Positions 19,701 to 25,839 of a stretch of 64,000 bases of DNA are shown in pieces. The translations under genes were made by a program, and so were the position numbers. The stretch lies in NCBI RefSeq assembly GCF_900104395.1, contig NZ_FMXX01000006.1; one strand, 5' to 3'. How positions within the stretch are numbered: the stretch's first letter is position 1; every line of letters starts with the position of its first letter. This DNA is from Fusobacterium_C necrophorum (lineage in GTDB: Bacteria; Fusobacteriota; Fusobacteriia; Fusobacteriales; Fusobacteriaceae). Under the pieces are notes generated by a model, which made no database searches, was not told the DNA's origin, and was given only the letters and a program-made list of their open reading frames with translations.

Positions 19701-20444
19701 AGATTTTGTCTTGGTAGCTTTTAAATCTCCGGTCAGACCAGAATTTATTCGATCACTAATATTGACTAAATTTTTAAAATCTGTAATTCCTGTCTTTAGT
19801 ATTGCAGTATCTTTCAATCTAATATCCGCCGCATATAAACCGATGCCTTCAACAGCATTGATTTTTCCTTCTACCGTAATGCTTCCATTCGGATTCAATG
19901 GAATTTTTACTTTTCCATCTACTGGAATGATTCCATTAAAAACTTTACCATGTTTGGCTTCTTCCAAAGCCTTCTTAAAATCATCTTGTTTTGGAATAAT
20001 AGAATGAAAAGAACCAGCATTGATAACTCCATTTTTTCCTACTGCCATCCCTTCCGAGCTTAAGAAATATAAATTTCCTCCAATTTTATTTTCTCGAATT
20101 CCGTTGATAATCCCATCTACTTCAATTTTTCCATTGACAAAGTTAAAAAGATTATTTACCCCCGTACTATTCTTTTCCCCAAAATATAGATTTGCTATAT
20201 TATTTTCTGTTAAAGCAAATCTATTAAAACTGTTAAAAGCGTTCTCCCCTTGAATCTTGTTTGTAGTAATGTCATAAACATTATCCTTTTTTTCTATTTT
20301 TGTTCCAAAATTCTCAGTCGCGGTGATTGTATCATTAGCCCTCACCGTCATAGTGTTAATCAACAATCCCAAAATCATTAAAACTTTTTTAGAATCTGAT
20401 ATCCTCTTCCTTGTCCTCTGAACGTTATTTTTGATGCCGCTCAT
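10722..20444 (-). CDS. lktA: Leukotoxin LktA, TpsA-type secreted exoprotein
   Basis: The major secreted leukotoxin of F. necrophorum, toxic to host neutrophils. The 3240 residues match the known LktA size of about 3241, and I find no cysteine, as reported for LktA. An extended basic N-terminus and hydrophobic core (VLMILGLLIN) form a signal peptide ending near residue 36. A two-partner-secretion domain follows, with AFNSFNRF at 69-76 and NPNG at 184-187. The body is beta-helix-like sequence interrupted by Gly/Ala-rich hydrophobic stretches. A roughly 53-residue repeat is clearest between positions 13230 and 15350. The C-terminus is basic (RGEKGKK). ATG 20444 has AGGGGGT upstream and lies 15 bp after lktB, which encodes its transporter. 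Confidence 0.97.
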   Translation of the reverse strand: MSGIKNNVQRTRKRISDSKKVLMILGLLINTMTVRANDTITATENFGTKIEKKDNVYDITTNKIQGENAFNSFNRFALTENNIANLYFGEKNSTGVNNLFNFVNGKIEVDGIINGIRENKIGGNLYFLSSEGMAVGKNGVINAGSFHSIIPKQDDFKKALEEAKHGKVFNGIIPVDGKVKIPLNPNGSITVEGKINAVEGIGLYAADIRLKDTAILKTGITDFKNLVNISDRINSGLTGDLKATKTKSGDIILSAHIDSPQKAMGKNSTVGKRIEEYVKGNTKANIESDAVLEADGNIKISAKATNGRFIKKEGEKETYNTPLSLSDVEASVRVNKGKVIGKNVDITAEAKNFYDATLVTKLAKHSFSFVTGSISPINLNGFLGLLTSKSSVVIGKDAKVEATEGKANIHSYSGVRATMGAATSPLKITNLYLEKANGKLPSIGAGYISAKSNSNVTIEGEVKSKGRADITSKSENTIDASVSVGTMRDSNKVALSVLVTEGENKSSVKIAKGAKVESETDDVNVRSEAINSIRAAVKGGLGDSGNGVVAANISNYNASSRIDVDGYLHAKKRLNVEAHNITKNSVLQTGSDLGTSKFMNDHVYESGHLKSILDAIKQRFGGDSVNEEIKNKLTDLFSVGVSATIANHNNSASVAIGESGRLSSGVEGSNVRALNEAQNLRATTSSGSVAVRKEEKKKLIGNAAVFYGNYKNNASVTIADHAELVSEGKIDINSENKIEYKNPSKMAKSVIDKLELLKRAFGKETKTPEYDPKDIESIEKLLNAFSEKLDGKPELLLNGERMTIILPDGTSKTGTAIEIANYVQGEMKKLEEKLPKGFKAFSEGLSGLIKETLNFTGVGNYANFHTFTSSGANGERDVSSVGGAVSWVEQENYSKVSVGKGAKLAAKKDLNIKAINKAETVNLVGNIGLARSSTSGSAVGGRLNVQRSKNSAIVEAKEKAELSGENINADALNRLFHVAGSFNGGSGGNAINGMGSYSGGISKARVSIDDEAYLKANKKIALNSKNDTSVWNAAGSAGIGTKNAAVGVAVAVNDYDISNKASIEDNDEGQSKYDKNKDEVTVTAESLEVDAKTTGTINSISVAGGINKVGSKPSEEKPKSEERPEGFFGKIGNKVDSVKNKITDSMDSLTEKITNYISEGVKKAGNLPSNVSHTPDKGPSFSLGASGSVSFNNIKKETSAVVDGVKINLKGANKKVEVTSSDSTFVGAWGGSAALQWNHIGSGNSNISAGLAGAAAVNNIQSKTSALVKNSDIRNANKFKVNALSGGTQVAAGAGLEAVKESGGQGKSYLLGTSASINLVNNEVSAKSENNTVAGESESQKMDVDVTAYQADTQVTGALNLQAGKSNGTVGATVTVAKLNNKVNASISGGRYTNVNRADAKALLATTQVTAAVTTGGTISSGAGLGNYQGAVSVNKIDNDVEASVDKSSIEGANEINVIAKDVKGSSDLAKEYQALLNGKDKKYLEDRGINTTGNGYYTKEQLEKAKKKEGAVIVNAALSVAGTDKSAGGVAIAVNTVKNKFKAELSGSNKEAGEDKIHAKHVNVEAKSSTVVVNAASGLAISKDAFSGMGSGAWQDLSNDTIAKVDKGRISADSLNVNANNSILGVNVAGTIAGSLSTAVGAAFANNTLHNKTSALITGTKVNPFSGKNTKVNVQALNDSHITNVSAGGAASIKQAGIGGMVSVNRGSDETEALVSDSEFEGVSSFNVDAKDQKTINTIAGNANGGKAAGVGATVAHTNIGKQSVIAIVKNSKITTANDQDRKNINVTAKDYTMTNTIAVGVGGAKGASVQGASASTTLNKTVSSHVDQTDIDKDLEEENNGNKEKANVNVLAENTSQVVTNATVLSGASGQAAVGAGVAVNKITQNTSAHIKNSTQNVRNALVKSKSHSSIKTIGIGAGVGAGGAGVTGSVAVNKIVNNTIAELNHAKITAKGNVGVITESDAVIANYAGTVSGGARAAIGASTSVNEITGSTKAYVKDSTVIAKEETDDYITTQGQVDKVVDKVFKNLNINEDLSQKRKISNKKGFVTNSSATHTLKSLLANAAGSGQAGVAGTVNINKVYGETEALVENSILNAKHYSVKSGDYTNSIGVVGSVGVGGNVGVGASSDTNIIKRNTKTRVGKTTMSDEGFGEEAEITADSKQGISSFGVGVAAAGVGAGVAGTVSVNQFAGKTEVDVEEAKILVKKAEITAKRYSSVAIGNAAVGVAAKGAGIGAAVAVTKDESNTRARVKNSKIMTRNKLDVIAENEIKSGTGIGSAGAGILAAGVSGVVSVNNIANKVETDIDHSTLHSSTDVNVKALNKISNSLTAGGGAAGLAAVTGVVSVNTINSSVIARVHNNSDLTSVREKVNVTAKEEKNIKQTAANAGIGGAAIGANVLVNNFGTAVEDRKNSEGKGTEVLKTLDEVNKEQDKKVNDATKKILQSAGISTEDTSVKADRGDTQGEGIKAIVKTSDIIGKNVDITTEDKNNITSTGGLGTAGLASASGTVAVTNIKRNSGVTVENSFVKAAEKVNVRSDITGNVALTAYQGSVGALGIGAAYAELNSNGRSNISIKNSKLLGKNIDVIVKDKSELRAEAKGLTVGAVAAGAIISKAKNEMNSEVEIEKSIFNEENRVTSPSKGIGREINVKVEKENRVTAESQGASVGAVAGAGIISEAKDAGSSYLKVSTKSGRSIFHADNVNMEATHKMKVTAVSKAVTGSVLGGVGVTKAEATAAGKTMVEVEEGNLFRTNRLNAISKVEGLDEDKVTAKSSVVSGNGGGIAGAGVNTSTAQSNTESVVRLRKQDYENNDYTKKYISEVNALALNDTKNEANIESLAVAGVHAQGTNKAFTRSNKLTSTTVNGGNVSQLRAKALAKNENYGNVKGTGGALVGAETAAVENYTKSTTGALVAGNWEIGDKLETIARDNTIVRVNGDGTKGGLVGKNGISVKNTISGETKSSIEDKARIVGTGSVNVDALNELDVDLQGKSGGYGGIGIGNVDVNNVIKKNVEAKIGRHAIVETTGKQEYQAFTRAKVNILGKGDAAAAAAISNVHISNEMDIKNLAKQYASSQLITKNSKNNITLASSSESNVNVHGVAEARGAGAKATVSVKNQINRTNNVDLAGKIKTEGNINVYAGYDKNYNISKTNSKAIADAKSHAAAASATATVEKNEVKFNNAIREFKNNLARLEGKANKKTSVGSNQVDWYTDKYTWHSSEKAYKKLTYQSKRGEKGKK
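13230..15350 (-). repeat. LktA internal repeat, about 53 residues per unit
   Basis: Successive units run from one VSVN/VAVN motif to the next. Three consecutive units I counted are 53, 54 and 52 residues. Each has VxVNxIxNxTxAxV, then an S-rich turn, a VNVxA strand, and a Gly/Ala-rich hydrophobic stretch. More diverged units continue on both sides. Boundaries are approximate. Confidence 0.75.
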
Positions 20445-20459
20445 TTTGTCTTACCCCCT

Positions 20460-22112
20460 TTAAAATTCATGATTTATTGTAATATAGATTCGATTAGAAT
20501 CTACTGAAATACTATTTATTTTTTTCTTCCATGGAAATGCCATGCTAACAGCAATATTATTTTTTTCTAAAAACCTTATTTTATATCCAAAACCTGAGCT
20601 AAAAATTCTATTTTCCTGCCAAGCACTCTCTCCATGAAGAGAAGCCCCATCTAAAAAAACAAAAAATTCTCCTTTATTCTCTACTAATTTTGATAATTCA
20701 GCATTGAAAAAAACTCCGTGTTCAGCTCCCATAAAATTTTCCGGATAACCACGAACATTATAGGCTCCTCCTGCATAAATTTGCTCGACAGAGGGTAATT
20801 TTTTACTCAGAGAATATTGCCCTGCCATCTTTAGTGTTACTAAAGTGTTATATTTCAAGTTTTTCTGATATATTAGAAACATATCATACTTTGTATAATT
20901 TCTTGCATCTCCCGAAATTGGAATAAATTTTCCCTTTGTAATATTTTGCTTTGTATAGAAAACACTATCTTCCTCATAATGGCTTATTCCAATTCCCGCT
21001 GTATACTTAGAAAGTCTATTATTTACCCATTTCAATTTCAATAGATCTGTAACAGTCCTTTGTTTTACCCAATCCAAGGAAAGTTCTACTTTATTTTTTT
21101 CATGAACCAGAATAGGATGAACTATTCCAACCCCATAACTATAAGAGTTTCCAGTTATTTTATGCTTTAAAGCCCCTTGTATATGTTTCAACTTTCCTAC
21201 AGAATGTTGTAGTGATATTTTGGTTCCTTTTTTAGAAACAGGAAAAGTATAAAAAGAAGATAGAGAAGCCGTTCCTTCTGTTACTAAAGAGGTAAGAGAC
21301 AGTTGATCTCTGTTTCCTGTAACACTATTATTAATATAATTTAGCCCCCATCGTAATTCTCCTGTATTTTTTTGTCCTAAATTATCTGCAAAAACAAAAA
21401 ACTGCTGTCTTTTTGGTTCATAGATTTGCACAAAATAATCGGTCGTTCCCGGAACTTTTCCGGAAGCCATATTGATCTGTATAGGACTGTCATTTGTAAG
21501 ATTAAAACGTGTTAAACTTCGATCTAATTCTTTAAAATTCGAAACTCTGTCTTTTTCTAAAGGAATTCTTTCTCTGATATATTTTTCTCGAGTGGAATGA
21601 TTTCCTTGAATTATAATATCTCCTGTTTTTCCTTCTATCAATAAAATATTCACAAGTCCATTTTGAATTTTTTGTGCAGGTAATACGGCACGACAAACCA
21701 AATAGCCTTTTTCCTGATATAATTCATTGATTTTTTGAACTATAGTATAAAGATCTGCAACGGTAACTTCTTTTTCTATATAGGGCTCCCAAATCCTTAC
21801 GATTTCTTCTTCTGTTAAAATATCAGACTTTGGAATCTCCAATTTTTTTAATAAAAAAGAAACATCTGATACTTTGATATCTTCTTCCTTTTTCTTCTCC
21901 AAATTTTCAATTCCTTGTTTTCGTTTTTCTTTCTCAGAATGCAAAATCTTCTGTAATTTTTCTTGTTGAAATATCCTGTTGTTTCTATCAAGTAGCATTC
22001 CAGCATCCGATTCTGTAGAGGATGTTTGAATTCCTTCTGCCAATATATTTGGGCAACTTAAAATCAACATAAAAAAAACAAATGTTTTTAATTCTTTTTT
22101 TAAATGAAACAT
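20460..22112 (-). CDS. lktB: LktB, outer-membrane TpsB transporter for the leukotoxin
   Basis: Two-partner-secretion transporter of the FhaC/ShlB/Omp85 superfamily, exporting LktA across the outer membrane. A signal peptide (MFHLKKELK to NILA) is followed by two POTRA domains, recognisable at ELYQEKGYLVCRAVLPAQ. A beta-barrel follows with the family motifs VRGY (about 453) and FLDG (about 486), and the protein ends in NHEF. Length is 550 residues. I use ATG 22112 because GGGAG lies five bases upstream; a TTG four codons earlier sits in front of that site. It is first in lktBAC, with lktA starting 15 bp downstream. Confidence 0.95.
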   Translation of the reverse strand: MFHLKKELKTFVFFMLILSCPNILAEGIQTSSTESDAGMLLDRNNRIFQQEKLQKILHSEKEKRKQGIENLEKKKEEDIKVSDVSFLLKKLEIPKSDILTEEEIVRIWEPYIEKEVTVADLYTIVQKINELYQEKGYLVCRAVLPAQKIQNGLVNILLIEGKTGDIIIQGNHSTREKYIRERIPLEKDRVSNFKELDRSLTRFNLTNDSPIQINMASGKVPGTTDYFVQIYEPKRQQFFVFADNLGQKNTGELRWGLNYINNSVTGNRDQLSLTSLVTEGTASLSSFYTFPVSKKGTKISLQHSVGKLKHIQGALKHKITGNSYSYGVGIVHPILVHEKNKVELSLDWVKQRTVTDLLKLKWVNNRLSKYTAGIGISHYEEDSVFYTKQNITKGKFIPISGDARNYTKYDMFLIYQKNLKYNTLVTLKMAGQYSLSKKLPSVEQIYAGGAYNVRGYPENFMGAEHGVFFNAELSKLVENKGEFFVFLDGASLHGESAWQENRIFSSGFGYKIRFLEKNNIAVSMAFPWKKKINSISVDSNRIYITINHEF

Positions 22113-22135
22113 AATTTCTCCCAATTTTATTTTTT

Positions 22136-22271
22136 ATGAATTTTTAATTTTTTTAAAATATCAACTGTTATTAGACTAGCATATTTCTTATCATATGTCT
22201 AGTTCGAATTTAATTATTTTTTTATATAAAATATTCATCTTAAGAAGTATTTTTTTATATTAAAATACAAT
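22136..22271. repeat. lkt upstream duplication, copy 1
   Basis: About 135 bp, imperfectly repeated at 22322-22454 (offset 183-185 bp). Shared blocks include the AATTTTTTTAAAATATCAA stretch, GCATATTTCTTAT, TGTCTAGTT and the ATTATTTTTTTATATAAAAT run. Both copies carry the same promoter-like TAGACA element. Confidence 0.85.
22173..22201 (-). promoter_or_regulatory. lkt promoter candidate, proximal (in repeat copy 1)
   Basis: Minus strand TAGACA (22196-22201), 17-bp spacer ending in TGC, TAGTCT (22173-22178). The -10 is poor but extended by TG. The AT-rich run upstream could act as an UP element. Confidence 0.4.
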
Positions 22272-22321
22272 TCCTGTTTTTCAAAAAAGAAGCTCAAATG
22301 ATATAAACATCTATTGTATTC

Positions 22322-22454
22322 ATGATTTTTAATTTTTTTAAAATATCAAGCGTTATTAGATTAGCATATTTCTTATTGTATGTCTAGTTTAAATTTAATT
22401 ATTTTTTTATATAAAATATTTATTTAAAAAAATATTTTTTTATGGAAATACAAT
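22322..22454. repeat. lkt upstream duplication, copy 2
   Basis: Second copy of the imperfect 135-bp repeat. It differs by scattered substitutions and about two bases of length. It holds its own TAGACA / TAATCT promoter-like pair on the minus strand (22381-22386 and 22358-22363, 17-bp spacer). Confidence 0.85.
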
Positions 22455-22491
22455 GTTCTTTTTATATTATTTTTAGATACATTTTCAGCAT

Positions 22492-22520
22492 TTTATATTA
22501 AATTCATGCTATCACATCAA
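22492..22520 (-). promoter_or_regulatory. lkt promoter candidate, distal
   Basis: Minus strand TTGATG (22515-22520), 17-bp spacer, TATAAA (22492-22497). By consensus it is the best of the three candidates upstream of lktB. It would give a leader of roughly 370 nt that includes both repeat copies. Confidence 0.5.
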
Positions 22521-22585
22521 ATGTTAAATCTATGTTAAGATAAGCTTCCTTTCTTCAAAAAAATACCTTTTTATTCGATTTTATA

Positions 22586-23347
22586 TCAAAATATAAAACT
22601 CATACTCACTTCCAGCAAAAATTGAGTATACTCTTTTTTCGGTGCTTTAAAGATTTCCTCTTTCTTTCCTTCTTCTATGATTTTCCCTTCTTTCATAATC
22701 AAAACTCTATCGCAAATATTTCGAACAACAAAAAGATCATGAGAAATAAACAAGCAGGAAAGCTTTCTCTCTTTTTTTATTTTTTCAAATAGATCTATAA
22801 TTTGACATTGTGTCAACATATCCAAGGCACTTAAGCTTTCATCCGCAATTATCATTTCCGGATTTGCTGCCAAAGCTCTGGCAATCCCCACCCTCTGACA
22901 TTGCCCTCCGGAAAGTTGATGAGGATAGTTTTCCAAAATATCAGCCTTCAGTCCAACCTCATGTAGTAAAGAAATCATCTCCTCCTCCCCACTTTCTTTC
23001 TTCGACAAAAGCTGAGAGCGGAAGAATCCCTCTGCCAGGGTATCTTTTATTCGAAATCTCGGATTTAAACTGCTGTAGGGACTTTGAAAAATCATCTGTA
23101 TGTTCCGCAGTGTTTTTCTTTTTTCCTCAGCAGAATAATTTTCAAGATTTTGTCCTCGATAGTATATCGTTCCGGAAGTCTTTTGCAAAAGTCCGCAGAT
23201 CAAGCGGGCAAGAGTAGATTTCCCACAGCCGGATTCTCCAATTAATCCTAAAAATTCTCCCTCATGAAGAGAAAAAGAAACTTCTCCTATGGTATTTCCG
23301 GAGCGATATATTTTCTTCAAATTTTCCACTCGCAATATTTCTTTCAT
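22586..23347 (-). CDS. Peptide/nickel ABC importer, ATP-binding protein 2
   Basis: One of two ATPases that power the importer encoded at 22586-27342. Walker A is GESGCGKST, the signature is LSGGQCQRVG, and Walker B is MIIADES followed by the switch HD motif (FISHDLF). At 253 residues it lacks the roughly 80-residue C-terminal oligopeptide domain of OppF/DppF, so it is closer to NikE-type short ATPases. It is last in a five-gene operon and ends 461 bp before the first candidate lktB start. I see no strong terminator after it, so some read-through into lkt is possible. Confidence 0.9.
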   Translation of the reverse strand: MKEILRVENLKKIYRSGNTIGEVSFSLHEGEFLGLIGESGCGKSTLARLICGLLQKTSGTIYYRGQNLENYSAEEKRKTLRNIQMIFQSPYSSLNPRFRIKDTLAEGFFRSQLLSKKESGEEEMISLLHEVGLKADILENYPHQLSGGQCQRVGIARALAANPEMIIADESLSALDMLTQCQIIDLFEKIKKERKLSCLFISHDLFVVRNICDRVLIMKEGKIIEEGKKEEIFKAPKKEYTQFLLEVSMSFIF

Positions 23348-23359
23348 ATTTCCTCTCCG

Positions 23360-24097
23360 TCATAAACTTTTAACACTGTAAATCAATTTTTTCGTATATT
23401 CATGTTTAGGCTCTTCCCAAATTGCTTCCCGACCGGAGTCCTCTATAATTTTGCCCTCTTTTATCACAAGAATTCGCTGACAAAGCTGCATCAAAATCCG
23501 AATATCATGACTGACGTAGACTAAGGTGATCTTTCTTTCCCGACAAATATTTTGCAACAGTTGCACAAAACGAAATTGATTGACTGCATCCAAGGCGGTT
23601 GTCGGCTCATCTGCCAACAATAACTCCACCTCACAACATAGAATCAGAGCAATGGCAATTCGTTGACGCATTCCTCCGGATAAGGCAGAGGGATAGGAAG
23701 AAAGTACCGTCTCTATGTTTTCAAAACCCAAAGATAACAGAATTTTGTGAATCTCCAAACTTTGTTTTTCTTTTTTCTCCTCTTTGTGATGAAAAGAATA
23801 GGTCTCCCTCAATTGTTTTCCTATTTTTTCGTAAGGATTCAAAGAATGAATGGCATCCTGTAAAATCATATAGCTTCTTGGCTTCTTTTTCTTGGGATAT
23901 TCAATTTCCCCCTTCACTTGAAACAAATTCGCGGATAAAAATTCCCCCAAAACATGCAGTAAAGTGGTTTTACCCGAAGCGGACTCTCCGATGATCCCTA
24001 AGGATTCTCCTTGATAAATTTCAAAGAAGAGCTTCTTTAAAATTTTCTTTTTTCCTACACTCACACTTATGTTTTTTATCTTCATTAAAACTTCCAT
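23360..24097 (-). CDS. Peptide/nickel ABC importer, ATP-binding protein 1
   Basis: The partner ATPase, with Walker A GESASGKTT, signature LSGGMRQR, Walker B LLLADEPT and the YVSHD switch. It is short (about 245 residues), as in NikD-like proteins. Two starts are reasonable. ATG 24097 follows AGAGAGGAAAG and overlaps the permease gene by 13 bp. ATG 24085 forms a TAATG junction with the permease stop. I chose 24097 for the better ribosome site. Its low similarity to the other ATPase in the operon fits a heterodimer. Confidence 0.88.
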   Translation of the reverse strand: MEVLMKIKNISVSVGKKKILKKLFFEIYQGESLGIIGESASGKTTLLHVLGEFLSANLFQVKGEIEYPKKKKPRSYMILQDAIHSLNPYEKIGKQLRETYSFHHKEEKKEKQSLEIHKILLSLGFENIETVLSSYPSALSGGMRQRIAIALILCCEVELLLADEPTTALDAVNQFRFVQLLQNICRERKITLVYVSHDIRILMQLCQRILVIKEGKIIEDSGREAIWEEPKHEYTKKLIYSVKSL

Positions 24098-24879
24098 CTT
24101 TCCTCTCTTTCTTTTGGAGTATCCCATAAAAACTGTAGCAATAGAGAAATCCAGGCAATACAAAGACTCGGAAGTAAAACCAACAGAGGATGAGAGACGA
24201 GATACAGCCTATATTGATATAACATCATTCCCCAGTCCGGCTTACTAAAATCCGCTCCCAAGCCGATAAAGGTCAAAGAAGCATATTGTAAAATGACTCC
24301 GCTCGCAGTATTTCCCAAATTTACTTTCAATTCCGAAATAATGTTACCCAAGATATTTCGATATAAAATTCGATAAGCCGGAACTCCCAATAAAAGAGCC
24401 GCTTCCACATATTCTTTCTTTTTTTCCCGCTTCGTCAAAGCTTCCGCATGGTTCATATAATTCCCGATTCCGAAAGCTCCCAAAGAAAGTCCTGCGGTAA
24501 AAGGATTAATACCAAAGATAGAAGTGATAATCAAGGCACAAATAAAAGTCGGAATAATCATCAATAAATCCACCAAAGATTTGATGACTAAACTCCATGT
24601 ATTTTCTAAATATCCGGATAGCATTCCCAGAAAAACACCGACTCCAAAGGAAAGAGAACCGGCAATCAAGACCACCTCCATCGTTCGAAATCCTCCCACC
24701 AAAAGCAAAGAAAATACATCCCTCCCTAAATCGTCGCTTCCGAACCAATAGCTTTTGGAAAAGGGAGCAAATATAAAATCCAAATGAACCTCCGTATCCA
24801 AGTTTCTTCCCCAGAAAAAAAGACATAGCAAAAAGAAGACTTGGAAATATATGATTTTTTTTCTTATATTTTTCTTCAT
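24085..24879 (-). CDS. Peptide/nickel ABC importer, permease (OppC/NikC type)
   Basis: Inner-membrane permease with about six membrane segments and the binding-protein-dependent transport signature in EALTKREKKKEYVEAALLLG (EAA loop region, which contacts the ATPases). The N-terminal FGSDDLGRDVFS motif is characteristic of the C-type permeases of this family. Length is 264 residues. ATG 24879 overlaps the stop of the preceding permease (ATGA). Confidence 0.92.
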   Translation of the reverse strand: MKKNIRKKIIYFQVFFLLCLFFWGRNLDTEVHLDFIFAPFSKSYWFGSDDLGRDVFSLLLVGGFRTMEVVLIAGSLSFGVGVFLGMLSGYLENTWSLVIKSLVDLLMIIPTFICALIITSIFGINPFTAGLSLGAFGIGNYMNHAEALTKREKKKEYVEAALLLGVPAYRILYRNILGNIISELKVNLGNTASGVILQYASLTFIGLGADFSKPDWGMMLYQYRLYLVSHPLLVLLPSLCIAWISLLLQFLWDTPKEREERWKF

Positions 24880-25787
24880 TCTTCTTTCTTCTCCTTGAAA
24901 AAAAATAATAATATATCAAATAAAAAATGTATCAGAAACATCCATATAAACACAAAGAAAATATAGGCCTGTATCACATTATAATCTCTTGCTACAATGC
25001 TGCTGATTAAAAAATAACTGATACCGGGAATGGAAAAAGCGAATTCCAAAACGCTGCTTCCTCCAATCACGAAAGAACATTTGGAAACACTGGCGGAAAG
25101 CAAAGAATATAAAACCGGTTTATAACAATGCAGAAATAAAACATACTCCAAAGAAAAGCCACGAATCCTATAAAATTTTACATAGCTTTCTTCCTGTAAA
25201 CTGAGAAAACGATTATATACAATTCTCGTTAAATTTCCCATTTGATAAAAACAAAGAATAAAAATGCTGAAAACGCTTCCCCAAAAATAATTTCCTGAAA
25301 AAAAGGAAATTATTTTTATTTTAACTCCCAGAGAATAGAGAATCAAAATGGCAAAAAGAAAAGGGGGACAACTCAAACTCAAAATCGAAAAAAACCTTGT
25401 CATCCTATCTACAATTCCTCTTTTTTCTATTGCTGCAAAATATCCCAGAAAAAAGGAAAAAACATTGGCAAGCAGAAGAGAAGAGAATCCAATTACAAAA
25501 GAATAGGGAAGTCTTCTCAAAAATTCTTCTCGAACGGGAAGTCTTGAGAAAAAGGAAATTCCAAAATCTCCTTTTAAAACTCCCGACAACCATAGATAAT
25601 ACTGTTTCACAATATTTTTATCCAAACCGTAACGCAATGTCAAAAAAGCCTTATTTTCTTCCGTCAAGGGTAAATTATACTTTTGAAGTAACATTTCTAC
25701 AGGGCTGACAGGTAATAGACGAACAACCAGAAAGCTTACAATACTGACTCCCCAAAATAAAAGAAACCATTTTATAAAATACTTCAA
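24876..25787 (-). CDS. Peptide/nickel ABC importer, permease (OppB/NikB type)
   Basis: B-type permease of the same importer with about six membrane segments. I place the start at TTG 25787, giving (M)KYFIKWFLLFWGV and 303 residues. GGAGG lies six bases before it, and the family normally starts at this point. An upstream ATG reading (25829 or 25862) would translate through the hairpin at 25808-25833 and lacks a good ribosome site. The TTG start and the hairpin both suggest the permease is made at lower level than the binding protein upstream. It overlaps the C-type permease by four bases. Confidence 0.88.
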   Translation of the reverse strand: MKYFIKWFLLFWGVSIVSFLVVRLLPVSPVEMLLQKYNLPLTEENKAFLTLRYGLDKNIVKQYYLWLSGVLKGDFGISFFSRLPVREEFLRRLPYSFVIGFSSLLLANVFSFFLGYFAAIEKRGIVDRMTRFFSILSLSCPPFLFAILILYSLGVKIKIISFFSGNYFWGSVFSIFILCFYQMGNLTRIVYNRFLSLQEESYVKFYRIRGFSLEYVLFLHCYKPVLYSLLSASVSKCSFVIGGSSVLEFAFSIPGISYFLISSIVARDYNVIQAYIFFVFIWMFLIHFLFDILLFFFKEKKEE

Positions 25788-25807
25788 TATTTTCCTCCAT
25801 ATAGAAA

Positions 25808-25833
25808 GCAGATGGAGATTTCTCTCCATCTGC
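25808..25833 (-). terminator. GAAA-capped hairpin between binding protein and permease genes
   Basis: 11-bp perfect stem: 25808-25818 pairs with 25823-25833, with a GAAA tetraloop on the minus-strand RNA. TTTCTATAT follows. It lies right after the binding-protein stop codon, so it could be a partial terminator or an RNA-stabilising 3' end. Confidence 0.8.
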
Positions 25834-25839
25834 CCTTTG

